Positions 9,839 through 17,433 of a stretch of 64,000 nt of DNA are shown here, in pieces; the stretch's first letter is position 1; every line of letters starts with the position of its first letter. The position numbers and the translations under genes are program-made. Source of the stretch: Bacteroidota bacterium (GTDB taxonomy: Bacteria > Bacteroidota > Bacteroidia > Cytophagales > Cyclobacteriaceae); the NCBI GenBank assembly GCA_018266395.1, contig JAFEAM010000003.1:248001-312000 (forward strand), in the 5' to 3' direction. The notes under the pieces are model-generated. The model searched no databases. It was not told the origin of the DNA and saw nothing but the letters and a program-made list of their open reading frames with translations.

Positions 9839-10753
9839 ATGAAGAAACTCCTATTGGTACTGCTTTGTGTTGCAGGCGTGCTCCAGGTGAATGGGCAGGC
9901 TAATTACGATACTGTCAAAATCCGTCCACTCAAGATCGCCGAGAACATCTATATGTTGAAAGGCGCGGGTGGGAATATCGGCGTGATGACCGGCAAGGAT
10001 GGAACGCTCATGATTGATGACCAGTTTGCACCTCTCTCCAACAAAATCAACGGAGCCATCAAAACACTGGATCCAGGCGAAATAAAATTCCTGATCAACA
10101 CGCACGTGCACGGAGACCACTCAGGAGGCAATGATAATTTCAAGCGCATGGGAGCCACTATCGTGGCACATGACAAAGTTCGGGAGCGCATGCTTACGGA
10201 ACAGGTAATTAGATCCAGGAACATGACTTTCCCGCCAAGGGAACGTGACGCGCTGCCGGTGATCACCTTTTCAGACAAGCTCAACTTTCACTGGAACGAT
10301 GAGGATATCGAGCTTCTTCACATGGCCAGTGGCCACACTGACGGCGATGTGGTCGTACATTTCAAGAAGGCCAATGTTTTTCATACAGGCGACACATTTG
10401 TGAGGTATGGTTATCCGTTCATAGATATCAGCAGCGGCGGTTCATTCGCAGGGTTTGTCGGCAACCTGGATATCCTTCTTTCCATGATGGATGATAATTC
10501 CAAGATTATTCCCGGCCATGGCGAACCAGCCACAAAGGCAGACTTGAAGACCCTCAGAGACAAAATGGTTGATATTCGCGATCAGGTACTCGCAGCGCTG
10601 AAAAAGGGAAAGAAAGTGGAGGACATTCCAGGTTTGGGCATTACTGATAAATATGATGCAGAGCTTGGCAAAGGGTTTCTGAAAGGAAAGGACTTTGTAC
10701 TGGTGGCTGCAGAGGAATTGATAACCACTTTGACAACGCCAAAGAAGAAGTAA
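9839..10753 (+). CDS. Exported metallo-beta-lactamase-fold hydrolase
   Basis: Exported metal-dependent hydrolase with a signal peptide of about 20 residues (MKKLLLVLLCVAGVLQVNGQ). All metal-binding motifs of the fold are intact: NTHVHGDHSGG, SGHTDGD, HTGDTF and PGHGEP. Length 304. Substrate cannot be read from the sequence: it may be a beta-lactam, a thioester or another small ester. It lies within the DNA-repair cluster but is exported, so a shared role is unlikely. It diverges from the Ada-like gene across 180 bases of noncoding DNA. Confidence 0.87.
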   Translation: MKKLLLVLLCVAGVLQVNGQANYDTVKIRPLKIAENIYMLKGAGGNIGVMTGKDGTLMIDDQFAPLSNKINGAIKTLDPGEIKFLINTHVHGDHSGGNDNFKRMGATIVAHDKVRERMLTEQVIRSRNMTFPPRERDALPVITFSDKLNFHWNDEDIELLHMASGHTDGDVVVHFKKANVFHTGDTFVRYGYPFIDISSGGSFAGFVGNLDILLSMMDDNSKIIPGHGEPATKADLKTLRDKMVDIRDQVLAALKKGKKVEDIPGLGITDKYDAELGKGFLKGKDFVLVAAEELITTLTTPKKK

Positions 10754-10782
10754 CAATTCAACGGACAGGGAGTGCTCGGTAC

Positions 10783-10992
10783 TCAGCAGCACTTCTTGCA
10801 TCTCCTGTAGCCGGCTTCGATTGCCTCGACTTCACTTGAGAAGAAGACCCTGTTCTCACGTTTCATTCTTTTGCCAGAGGAGCAGTCCAGCGTGCCATAT
10901 ATCTTGAGCCGCAGATTTCCGCCCAAGACCACACGGCCATCCCTGATCATCTGTCGCAGACTTTCCTTGCTGATTTCTGAATGAAGTATCAT
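10783..10992 (-). CDS. Stand-alone Ada zinc-domain-like protein
   Basis: A 69-residue protein resembling the N-terminal methylphosphotriester-repair domain of Ada. The match is to the segment from YGTLDCSSGKRMKREN to AGYRRCKKCC, which parallels the Ada region ending in FRPCKRC. Of the four zinc cysteines of Ada, the CxxC pair at the end is present, but only one cysteine is present in the first pair (C-SSGK instead of CxxxC), plus an extra final Cys. It may therefore bind metal differently or lack the methyl acceptor. It overlaps the upstream oxygenase gene by four bases, which indicates translational coupling. I recall similar short proteins in other Bacteroidota. Confidence 0.72.
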   Translation of the reverse strand: MILHSEISKESLRQMIRDGRVVLGGNLRLKIYGTLDCSSGKRMKRENRVFFSSEVEAIEAGYRRCKKCC

Positions 10993-11687
10993 GCCGCATC
11001 GTGGAAAATGATTCCCAGCGCACTTCGGTTACCCTTTGTGACGGTGGCGACACCGTGTTTCAGTCTGCTTTTGTAAAATCCACGGCTTCCCTCCACCGGT
11101 CTGAAATTTGTTGTGAAGATAATGGCATCTCCCTGTTTGGGATGAATAACATGCGCCCTCGATTGCGCCCTGGGTAATTGTTCCGTCAATACAAATTCCC
11201 CGCCTTCATAGTCCATACCCTGCTCACTGAGTACAAATAGAACCTGAAACGGGAAGTACACTTCGCCATACAGGTCCTGATGCAAAGTATTGTACCCGCC
11301 CTCGGCATACGTGAGGATCAAGCAGGTGGGCCGTTCCTGACCTGCATCATGACAGTGACGGATGAAATCCTGGTGAATAGCCGGATAGATGACCGTCTGG
11401 CCCAATCGAACCATCCACTCATTGGCCAACACAGACAAGGGCGGATAGAATTCCTCCCTCACCTGCTGAACCTCATCGGGCAACGGATAGGAAAAATATT
11501 TGTATTGCCCGCGACCAAACCGATACCGCTCCATTTGTATGGTGGACCTGTAGCGCGCCTCTTGCAGATAGAGCGATTGCATCTTTTTGCATGTCATTGC
11601 AGACCAATAGCTCGGTATGGTTGCAAAACCTTGCTCATTCAGTTCTTTGATGATTCTTATCCAGTCGACTGCGGTTGGATTCTTCAT
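10989..11687 (-). CDS. 2OG-Fe(II) oxygenase, repair-cluster type
   Basis: Non-haem iron, 2-oxoglutarate-dependent oxygenase. The iron ligands are visible as HQD in NTLHQDLYGE and the distal His in RLKHGVATV, followed by the 2OG-binding Arg in GNRSALGIIF. Length 232. It is translationally coupled (four-base overlap) to the Ada-zinc-like gene and divergent from alkA, so it probably belongs to the alkylation response, possibly as a functional counterpart of AlkB; however it is not a classical AlkB sequence, and a protein or small-molecule substrate remains possible. A -7-like box lies four bases before its ATG. Confidence 0.8.
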   Translation of the reverse strand: MKNPTAVDWIRIIKELNEQGFATIPSYWSAMTCKKMQSLYLQEARYRSTIQMERYRFGRGQYKYFSYPLPDEVQQVREEFYPPLSVLANEWMVRLGQTVIYPAIHQDFIRHCHDAGQERPTCLILTYAEGGYNTLHQDLYGEVYFPFQVLFVLSEQGMDYEGGEFVLTEQLPRAQSRAHVIHPKQGDAIIFTTNFRPVEGSRGFYKSRLKHGVATVTKGNRSALGIIFHDAA

Positions 11688-11691
11688 GAGT

Positions 11692-11699
11692 CAAAGGTG
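11692..11699 (-). promoter_or_regulatory. Candidate -7 box for the 2OG oxygenase operon
   Basis: Read on the minus strand this is CACCTTTG, one base from TAnnTTTG, ending four bases before the oxygenase ATG. A transcript starting seven or so bases downstream would be leaderless or nearly so. It faces the alkA box at 11775-11782 across the same divergent gap. Confidence 0.35.
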
Positions 11700-11774
11700 G
11701 AGTGGGGGAACACCAGGCACCACCTGATTCTTGCTGAGTTTGTCAGGTCAACAGGAAAGAAGTTTGGAAGACAA

Positions 11775-11782
11775 TACCTTTG
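11775..11782 (+). promoter_or_regulatory. Candidate -7 box for alkA
   Basis: TACCTTTG matches the Bacteroidota -7 consensus exactly and ends four bases before the alkA ATG, so the message would be leaderless or nearly so. No good -33 TTG was seen at the normal spacing. Confidence 0.42.
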
Positions 11783-11786
11783 ACAA

Positions 11787-12683
11787 ATGAGTAATCGTAT
11801 CCATCTGGATGTTCCGCCACTATTCAGCTTCCGACTTTGTTGTGAGTTTCTGCAGCGTTCCCCGCGTGAACTGCTTCATCAATGTGATGGTACAAAAGTT
11901 ACCAAGGCATTGCACCTTGCCGATCGCGATTTACTCATTCAGGTTGAGGAGGATGGAAAGAGCCGGATTGCAGTGACAGTGTTAAATGAAGAAGTGGCCC
12001 CCAGTGCCGCACAAGGAATTGGAAATTATGTGAAAGAGTGGTTCGACATGGAAACGGACCTGAAGCCCTTTTACAAGATGGCAAAAACAGATCCTTTGCT
12101 TTCCGAGCTGGTCAGGAAGTACAAGGGCTACCGTATTGTGGAGCAGCCTGATCTATATGAATCCCTGGTGTGGGCAGTCCTGGGGCAGCAGATTAACCTG
12201 GGCTTTGCCTACACCCTCAAGGGGCGCTTCGTGGAGAAATACGGCCGGTCTGTCCTTCTTAAGGGGAAACCACACTACATCTTCCCGAGGCCGTCTGAGA
12301 TTTCAATGCTCAATCCGGAAGAATTATTACCCCTTCAGTTTTCACGACAAAAAGCGAAGTACACTGTGGAAATCAGCCAGGCATTTGAAGACGGCAGGAT
12401 TGCTCAGTCGCATATTCAAAGACTTCCTTTCGTTGAGGCAAAAGAGGCTTTAATGAAGATCAAGGGCATTGGCAACTGGACGGCTAACTATGCCCTGATG
12501 AAAACATTTCGTTATCCAGATGCCTTCCCTCTCGAGGATGCAGGGTTGCATAATGCGATCCGGAATCTGAAGAAGATGAAAGCCAAACCCACCGTCGAAC
12601 AGGTGAAGAGAATCTTCAAGAGATACAGGGGGTGGGAGGCCTACGCAACTTTGTATCTGTGGAAGTCGCTTGCATCATCATAA
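11787..12683 (+). CDS. alkA: DNA-3-methyladenine glycosylase II (AlkA-like)
   Basis: Excises alkylated purines from DNA in base excision repair. An N-terminal AlkA-type beta domain (about 1-115) precedes the HhH-GPD glycosylase fold. The first helix of that fold reads SLVWAVLGQQINLGFAYTL, the hairpin-helix-hairpin is IKGIGNWTANYALM, and the catalytic Asp lies in AFPLEDAGLHNAI. Length 298 is normal. It diverges from the 2OG oxygenase operon, and together with the Ada-like methyltransferase these form an alkylation-repair cluster. Confidence 0.93.
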   Translation: MSNRIHLDVPPLFSFRLCCEFLQRSPRELLHQCDGTKVTKALHLADRDLLIQVEEDGKSRIAVTVLNEEVAPSAAQGIGNYVKEWFDMETDLKPFYKMAKTDPLLSELVRKYKGYRIVEQPDLYESLVWAVLGQQINLGFAYTLKGRFVEKYGRSVLLKGKPHYIFPRPSEISMLNPEELLPLQFSRQKAKYTVEISQAFEDGRIAQSHIQRLPFVEAKEALMKIKGIGNWTANYALMKTFRYPDAFPLEDAGLHNAIRNLKKMKAKPTVEQVKRIFKRYRGWEAYATLYLWKSLASS

Positions 12684-12689
12684 TATTCT

Positions 12690-13148
12690 TTATTTGACGC
12701 GAAACAATGTGGCAAACGTATTCTCGTCTTGCAGCAATTTGACGCGGCTGCTGTCTGCATTGACCTGATATTGCGAGAACAAATCCGTGAGCGCTTCTTT
12801 GAATTGTATAAATGGAGCGTAATCGCCCGGGGCATGTGTACAAATCATCGGCGACTGAAAGTCTATAGTTGAAACCCGATCTGTAGTGAACACGCCGTTG
12901 CACTCATTGGAACCACCGTCAAGGATGAACCTGCCGCTCAATTGCAGTTCCAGCAGTATGGGATAGGCGTTCCGGTTTGTCTCGTCAATAACCGCACCTC
13001 CACCGATGGTAAAGTGGTCTACCTGCAGCAGCAGGAAGGTTTTGGCAAATGTGTTTCCTCCCTGGCTTGATTTTGAAGGTGCGGGTTCCTTTGAAGAACA
13101 GGCCATCAGCAGCACTAACCAGACAAATCGGTGAACCGCACTATGCAT
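12690..13148 (-). CDS. META-domain-like lipoprotein
   Basis: Predicted lipoprotein: a short hydrophobic signal with lipobox LLMACSS (Cys at about 17). The mature part (SGRFILDGGSNECNGVF, then STIDFQSPMICTH and a C-terminal KLLQDENTFATLFR) follows the pattern of META/HslJ domains, in which a Gly-Gly-x-Asn-x-Cys-Asn turn is typical. Function unknown; HslJ-type proteins are envelope proteins. Ends six bases after alkA on the opposite strand and starts four bases after the SRPBCC gene, so it is probably cotranscribed with the latter. Confidence 0.65.
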   Translation of the reverse strand: MHSAVHRFVWLVLLMACSSKEPAPSKSSQGGNTFAKTFLLLQVDHFTIGGGAVIDETNRNAYPILLELQLSGRFILDGGSNECNGVFTTDRVSTIDFQSPMICTHAPGDYAPFIQFKEALTDLFSQYQVNADSSRVKLLQDENTFATLFRVK

Positions 13149-13152
13149 TAAC

Positions 13153-13557
13153 TCAGCGTTTGCGTTGCAGAAATGCTTTCATCGGCCTCCAGTAGAAATC
13201 CTTCCATCCCTGTTTCAAGGATTCGATTTTATGCTGAGGAACGCCCGTCTGAATGAACGTCATTTTGGTCTGCTTCCCTTTTCTTTCAAAACGGAAAGTG
13301 CAGATGGAGAAATGATCTGCCGGCCACCCGTCTTCATCGAAGTTCCAGGCCTGCACAATTTCCTTCCCTTCCTTGAGGGAGATATTGTAGCCATGACAGT
13401 AGCCGTCAAAGACCGAGAATTTCCCATCCTCCTTTTTGCTCATGGTGGCTTTGCTGCCGCTGAAAGCCGTATGTTTTCCGGTGTCCATAATCAATTCATA
13501 GACATCCCGGGGCTCAGCAGGAAAAGTGGCAGTCTGCCGGACGGTACCAGTTTTCAT
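13153..13557 (-). CDS. SRPBCC (AHSA1-like) domain protein
   Basis: A single-domain 134-residue START/SRPBCC protein of the AHSA1 type. The usual start (VRQTATFPAEPRDVYELIMD), the central AWNFDEDGWPADHFSICTFRF strand-turn and the final long helix (GWKDFYWRPMKAFLQ) are all present. Members bind hydrophobic ligands or assist chaperones; the ligand is unknown. No signal peptide, so cytoplasmic. The lipoprotein gene follows after four bases. Confidence 0.85.
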   Translation of the reverse strand: MKTGTVRQTATFPAEPRDVYELIMDTGKHTAFSGSKATMSKKEDGKFSVFDGYCHGYNISLKEGKEIVQAWNFDEDGWPADHFSICTFRFERKGKQTKMTFIQTGVPQHKIESLKQGWKDFYWRPMKAFLQRKR

Positions 13558-13601
13558 TCAAGTGGATTGAAATATGAATATACTCCTTCGGAATGCCATC
13601 C

Positions 13602-13638
13602 AAATAAAAAATCCCGGCAGTTCGTCACCACCGGGATT
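13602..13638 (-). terminator. Rho-independent terminator of the sigma/DUF4097 operon
   Basis: Read on the minus strand, arms AATCCCGG and CCGGGATT (13631-13638 and 13610-13617) form a perfect 8-bp stem with a 13-base loop, followed directly by a T-rich run. It lies 25 bases after the stop of the last DUF4097-like gene and so closes the minus-strand operon that begins at 17280. Confidence 0.85.
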
Positions 13639-13662
13639 ATTTGCCTGATATTTAAAAGCAAT

Positions 13663-14427
13663 CTATTTCTTTCTTACATAAATATTGGAATGCCCGCTGG
13701 TCAGGCTCACTTCCAGCCCGCCGCCATTCACCTTCCCGGACACTTTGTTGCTTCCATACTTTACCCAATTATCCTTTTCACCGGTTTCGAGCTTCAGCGC
13801 CGGGTCCATGAATATTTCACCAAAATTGGTTCCCAGCGTCATGTTAGCTTTTATGCCGGCAGGGAAAGTCACATCGATATGCCCATGCTCGGAGTGGATA
13901 TTGAGCGGGCCGCGGACTGCTGGGGTGAAGTCCATGTCGATGTCACCGTGAACAGTACGGATGTTAACTGGCCCTGTCAAGCCCGTCATCATGATGGATG
14001 AGTGAACGGTGGAAACTTCAAATTCATTCTCCATGTTGGATGCCTTGATCGTGCTCCCGTAAGGGCTGGTGTGTTTAACGGTTACGGTCACACCCTTGGG
14101 CACCTGTATCCTGATCTTGGGCCCATCCATTTTCTTAAGCTGGTGAACTTCAACGACTCCTGCTTTGTCAACAACGGAGACGCCCAGGCCTGTATTGTCT
14201 TCATAACCCATGTTGCCGATCGCCCTGAGGCCGTCGGCTCTCTTGTCTTTGGAACCGTTCCCTTCCAGCGAGGAGAAGATGATCTCATTGCCTGTGGTGC
14301 CTTCCAATGAAACACGGTTGACTTCTTCAATGAGCAACTTCCCGCTCGATTTTGCAATTTTATATTCCTGAGCCTTCACAACCAGGGCGGTTGCGCAAAG
14401 TGTCAGTACTATGAATATCTTTTTCAT
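13663..14427 (-). CDS. DUF4097-like exported beta-helix protein (third in operon)
   Basis: Exported protein of 254 residues with signal peptide MKKIFIVLTLCATALVVKAQ. The rest consists of short repeated strands of the form G-x-I/V-x-I/V (for example GPVNIRTVHGDIDMDF, GPLNIHSEHGHIDVTF), typical of the right-handed beta-helix DUF4097 and head-GIN families. It ends with NIYVRKK. It is a clear paralog of the gene at 15182-15967 along its whole length (shared GNEIIF, LxDNTGLG-like and IRIQVPKGV segments). Seventeen bases follow the preceding gene, so it is the last member of the ECF sigma operon. Molecular role unknown; relatives are thought to sense or adhere at the envelope. Confidence 0.8.
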   Translation of the reverse strand: MKKIFIVLTLCATALVVKAQEYKIAKSSGKLLIEEVNRVSLEGTTGNEIIFSSLEGNGSKDKRADGLRAIGNMGYEDNTGLGVSVVDKAGVVEVHQLKKMDGPKIRIQVPKGVTVTVKHTSPYGSTIKASNMENEFEVSTVHSSIMMTGLTGPVNIRTVHGDIDMDFTPAVRGPLNIHSEHGHIDVTFPAGIKANMTLGTNFGEIFMDPALKLETGEKDNWVKYGSNKVSGKVNGGGLEVSLTSGHSNIYVRKK

Positions 14428-14444
14428 GAATTGATTGTTAGTGA

Positions 14445-15185
14445 TTAGTGATTTGATTTTTTCTGATAGGCACTCTTTCTTATGTACACATTGCCATAAG
14501 AGGATTCCAGGTGAAAGTCGGGTCCGCTGCCCACGCTGGCCGTAACAGAGGTATGGAAATCTTCATTCCCAAATGGGTCGGTCTTGAATTGAATCGATGG
14601 ATCAGAGTAGATGTGCCCGTACCTGGTTTCAGCCTCCACTTTTCCCACGGATGTTACGAGGGCATCAACTCCACCGTAGGTTGCTTCCACCACAAGCGGT
14701 CCTGAGAAATCCTTTACTTCCACCATCCCATAAGTTGCGTGCACTTTCGTATCGGCGCCTGCAGGGACCTTTACCTCAATGGTGATATCAAGGTCAACCC
14801 CTTCGGATGTATTGTAGTCGGAAAGGCTGTTCTCTTCCTTATACTTTTTCCACGCCGCCCGGCTGGAGAAAGTCGTCTTCTGACCGCCGACATTTACGGT
14901 AAGTCGGTGCGGGATGCCATCCAGGCTGAGCTTGTTGCCGATCTCAATCACGTTTCCCGTTCCTGAAGCATCCAGCTGAAAGGCATCATCGTTTTCGCCG
15001 CCATTAATGCTTACACTCGCTTTGACGTACACTTCGTTCTTTTCCCACGTACTCACCATGATGAGCTCTGGATAGTCAAAGGAGACATTTACTTTTTGGC
15101 CCTTTGTGTACGGCATCGATTTTTCGCGTATCGTCTGTGCGGCCAGACCCGCCGGCAGCAACAGAAGGAGCAAGAGTATTCTCAT
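14445..15185 (-). CDS. DUF4097-like exported protein (second in operon, divergent)
   Basis: Exported protein of 246 residues (signal MRILLLLLLLPAGLAAQT). The C-terminal half has the same strand repeat as its neighbours (TKVHATYGMVEVKDF, GPLVVEATYGGVDALV, SSYGNVYIRKS), but the N-terminal half is different and carries the insert TTFSSRAAWKKYKEEN. Its start codon overlaps the stop of the upstream paralog in an ATGA arrangement, showing translational coupling. The order is A-B-A: two close paralogs flank this diverged one. Confidence 0.78.
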   Translation of the reverse strand: MRILLLLLLLPAGLAAQTIREKSMPYTKGQKVNVSFDYPELIMVSTWEKNEVYVKASVSINGGENDDAFQLDASGTGNVIEIGNKLSLDGIPHRLTVNVGGQKTTFSSRAAWKKYKEENSLSDYNTSEGVDLDITIEVKVPAGADTKVHATYGMVEVKDFSGPLVVEATYGGVDALVTSVGKVEAETRYGHIYSDPSIQFKTDPFGNEDFHTSVTASVGSGPDFHLESSYGNVYIRKSAYQKKSNH

Positions 15186-15967
15186 TTTTTGCGCAGATAG
15201 ATCTTACCGTAGTTACAGCTCAGGTCCATGGAAAGCCCGCCGCCATTCAGTTTTCCGTTCACACGGTCGCTGTCGGCCGACTTCTCCATTTCGATTTTCA
15301 ACTCTGGGGCCACAAAGATTTCGCCGTAAGAAGTGCTCATCCGGAGGTTGGCCTTCGTAGCTGCAGGAATGGTGACATCCACAAAACCGTAGATGGAGAC
15401 AATGGAGATGGGGCCTTTTACCGTCTGATCAAATGTGGCTTCCACATGTCCATAGATGGTTTTGATGGTGGCAGGCCCGGTGATGTTTTCCAACTCGACA
15501 CTGTTGTATTGTGCAGACACTTCAATTTCGTTTTCCATGTTGCGGAAGTGCGCCTTGCCTCCGTACTGGGATTCATGAGAGAAGGAAACGATCACACCTT
15601 TGGGGACCTGGATCCTGATGTCCGGCGACTCCATCTTCTTGAGTTGGCGCACTGTTACAACGCCTCCGTTGTCTTCGACATTGATACCCAGTCCTGTGTT
15701 GTCTTCAAGGCCCAGGCTGTTGATCTCGCGCAAGCCCTGTGCCCGCTCATCCTTTCTTTTCTGCCCGTCACGAGCAGCGAAAATGATTTCATTGCCGTTG
15801 TAACCCTCCACTGTAACGCGGCCCGTTTGAATTTCCAGACGGCCTGAGTTCTTGCTGATCTTGAATTCCTGGGCGATCAGCGGATTTCCGGCTGAGGCTA
15901 TCAGGATGATCAAAAGAATAATTGTTTTCATAATGCTTTTGTATTTCAATGATTGAAATGATTTCAT
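15182..15967 (-). CDS. DUF4097-like exported beta-helix protein (first in operon)
   Basis: Exported, strand-repeat protein closely related to the gene at 13663-14427. It contains NGNEIIFAARDG, LEDNTGLGINV, IRIQVPKGV and the C-terminal NYGKIYLRKK. The ATG at 15967 overlaps the upstream stop (ATGA), which supports coupled translation and was chosen; a second ATG at 15931 (MKTIILLIILIASAG) gives a more usual signal peptide and could be the real start. Role unknown; operon position behind a sigma/anti-sigma pair points to envelope stress or surface homeostasis. Confidence 0.78.
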   Translation of the reverse strand: MKSFQSLKYKSIMKTIILLIILIASAGNPLIAQEFKISKNSGRLEIQTGRVTVEGYNGNEIIFAARDGQKRKDERAQGLREINSLGLEDNTGLGINVEDNGGVVTVRQLKKMESPDIRIQVPKGVIVSFSHESQYGGKAHFRNMENEIEVSAQYNSVELENITGPATIKTIYGHVEATFDQTVKGPISIVSIYGFVDVTIPAATKANLRMSTSYGEIFVAPELKIEMEKSADSDRVNGKLNGGGLSMDLSCNYGKIYLRKK

Positions 15968-16737
15968 GATAATTTCAGAATGCCTGAGTACGCGGCGTCT
16001 TTCACCGCTTTCATTTGTTCGTTGTCATTTACAATGTTTTCAAGTTCTTTGACCACAGTTTTTTCCTTCAGTTTCACCATCCATTCAATCAACGCGATCT
16101 TGACGATGGGATCTTCTTGTCGCGGCAGTGCTGCGATAAGCGCTTTTCTGACTTCAGGTTCCTGGCTGAACCGGCCCAGTGCATCAAGCGCGGCCATCCT
16201 GACGTTGGTGTTGGGATCTTCATTAAGCGATTTCACGAGCGCTTGTACGACATCCTGGTCGGCCATCTGCATCTGATAAAAAGTGTTGACGGCCTTGATG
16301 CGCTGACTGGCCGACTGCTGGTTCTGAAGCATGGCCAGCATCAGTTCCTTTGTCTTTTGTACTTCTCCGCGCAAAGCCGTCAGTTCCTTCTCTCTCGAAT
16401 AGTCGCGGTAAATCCAGTAGCCGATGCCTGTGGCGGCCACCAGCAGCGCAATCGAGGCGGCTGCGCGCCATACAACAGGCGTGAAGAAAACCATGCGCTT
16501 TTCCTTCATCGCGTGCATCTCCTCTGTGAGCAGTCGCTCAAATCGCTGTTTCATCCGCTGATCCGGTTCCAGTTCCGGTGAAGCATCCATCACCTGCATG
16601 ACTTCTTTCAGCTGACGGTACAGTTCACGCGCCGAAGTATCAGCCGCAATCAGATTTTCCACTTCAACAGTTTGTTCCCCTGAAAGCTTACCGTCGATGT
16701 AATCAATCAATTTCGTCTCGAGTTCTTCCCGGTTCAT
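15964..16737 (-). CDS. Membrane anti-sigma factor with HEAT repeats
   Basis: Predicted inner-membrane anti-sigma factor of 257 residues. The N-terminal region (MNREELETKLIDYIDGKLSG, about 1-60) matches the helical anti-sigma domain but lacks the His/Cys zinc ligands of ZAS proteins. One membrane helix lies at about 91-110 (AAASIALLVAATGIGYWIYR). The C-terminal part contains a coiled-coil segment (about 115-145) and HEAT-like repeats (NVRMAALDALGRFSQEPEVR; then PIVKIALIEWMVKLKE) that would lie in the periplasm. It begins three bases after the sigma factor stop and overlaps the next gene by four bases. Function is inferred from position and topology. Confidence 0.8.
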   Translation of the reverse strand: MNREELETKLIDYIDGKLSGEQTVEVENLIAADTSARELYRQLKEVMQVMDASPELEPDQRMKQRFERLLTEEMHAMKEKRMVFFTPVVWRAAASIALLVAATGIGYWIYRDYSREKELTALRGEVQKTKELMLAMLQNQQSASQRIKAVNTFYQMQMADQDVVQALVKSLNEDPNTNVRMAALDALGRFSQEPEVRKALIAALPRQEDPIVKIALIEWMVKLKEKTVVKELENIVNDNEQMKAVKDAAYSGILKLS

Positions 16738-16740
16738 GGA

Positions 16741-17280
16741 TCAGATCTTTTCAAGTTGAAAGTAATGTTCCCTTAGTTTGGCTATGGCGCGATGCACCTT
16801 TACTTTGATGTTGGCCACCGTCGTATCCATCAGCAAAGCCACGTCTTCGTACTTCATGTGTTCGAAACGCGTCAGCGCAAGCAGTTCCCGCTGTTCATCG
16901 GAGAGGAGCGCCATCGAACGCCTGAGCAGCGCCTCTTTTTCTTCAAGTTGTTTCGATTCTTCTTGGTCCATAATGTGGTCTCCCAGGTGCTCTACGCTTA
17001 TGAATCCGGACCGCTTGTTCTTTTGCGACTGGTAATGATCAGAGAACACGTTTCTTGCCACCTGGAAAATCCACGACTGGAATTTCAGTCCTTCCCTGTA
17101 GCTGTTGCGGTATCGTATCAACCGCAGAAACACATTCTGTGTCAGGTCTTCGGCAGTTGAACGATCCAGCGTCAGGCGGGCCAGAAAGTTGAAAAGCCGT
17201 TTGTGATAGCGGTCAAAAAGCAGGGATGCCTGCTGAAGGTCGCCGTTCTTCACGGCCTCCATGAGCTGCTCATCAGTCAT
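16741..17280 (-). CDS. ECF RNA polymerase sigma factor
   Basis: Extracytoplasmic-function sigma factor. Region 2 reads FDRYHKRLFNFLARLTLD then AEDLTQNVFLRLIRYR (about 18-55), and region 4 reads LLALTRFEHMKYEDVALLMD then VANIKVKVHRAIAKLRE (about 130-170). The frame extends to a TTG at 17301; the ATG at 17280 (MTDEQLMEAVKNGD) was preferred because it lies at a normal distance from region 2 and leaves about 25 bases after the predicted -10 block. It heads a five-gene operon with its membrane anti-sigma factor and three DUF4097-like proteins, and probably activates its own promoter. Confidence 0.93.
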   Translation of the reverse strand: MTDEQLMEAVKNGDLQQASLLFDRYHKRLFNFLARLTLDRSTAEDLTQNVFLRLIRYRNSYREGLKFQSWIFQVARNVFSDHYQSQKNKRSGFISVEHLGDHIMDQEESKQLEEKEALLRRSMALLSDEQRELLALTRFEHMKYEDVALLMDTTVANIKVKVHRAIAKLREHYFQLEKI

Positions 17281-17310
17281 CAGGTCCCTGTTTTTGGTCA
17301 AATTCGTGTT

Positions 17311-17339
17311 GGTTACCGGGAGGCCGGCAAAAGGTTACA
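17311..17339 (-). promoter_or_regulatory. Predicted autoregulated ECF promoter
   Basis: On the minus strand this reads TGTAACCTTTT, an 11-base spacer, then GGTAACC. The same first block, the same 11-base spacer and GGTA recur at 20550-20575 before a secreted-protein gene, and I found no other copy in the window. Spacing fits an ECF -35/-10 pair. The GGTAACC block also forms an inverted match to the first block's GTAACC region only as a direct repeat. Start of transcription would fall about 20-30 bases before the sigma ATG. Confidence 0.6.
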
Positions 17340-17433
17340 GTTATAATTTAAGAGAAAAGTGGAGGAAGATCCCGTGATACAGGATCGGGCGCCTGGGGAA
17401 TATGTCTAAAGCAGCCTGGCCTGGGTGAACGGC

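Noticed and set aside
13165-14001. Plus-strand frame of 278 codons across the SRPBCC gene, the terminator and a DUF4097-like gene
   Set aside because: It reads through a clear terminator and two minus-strand genes with strong family evidence.
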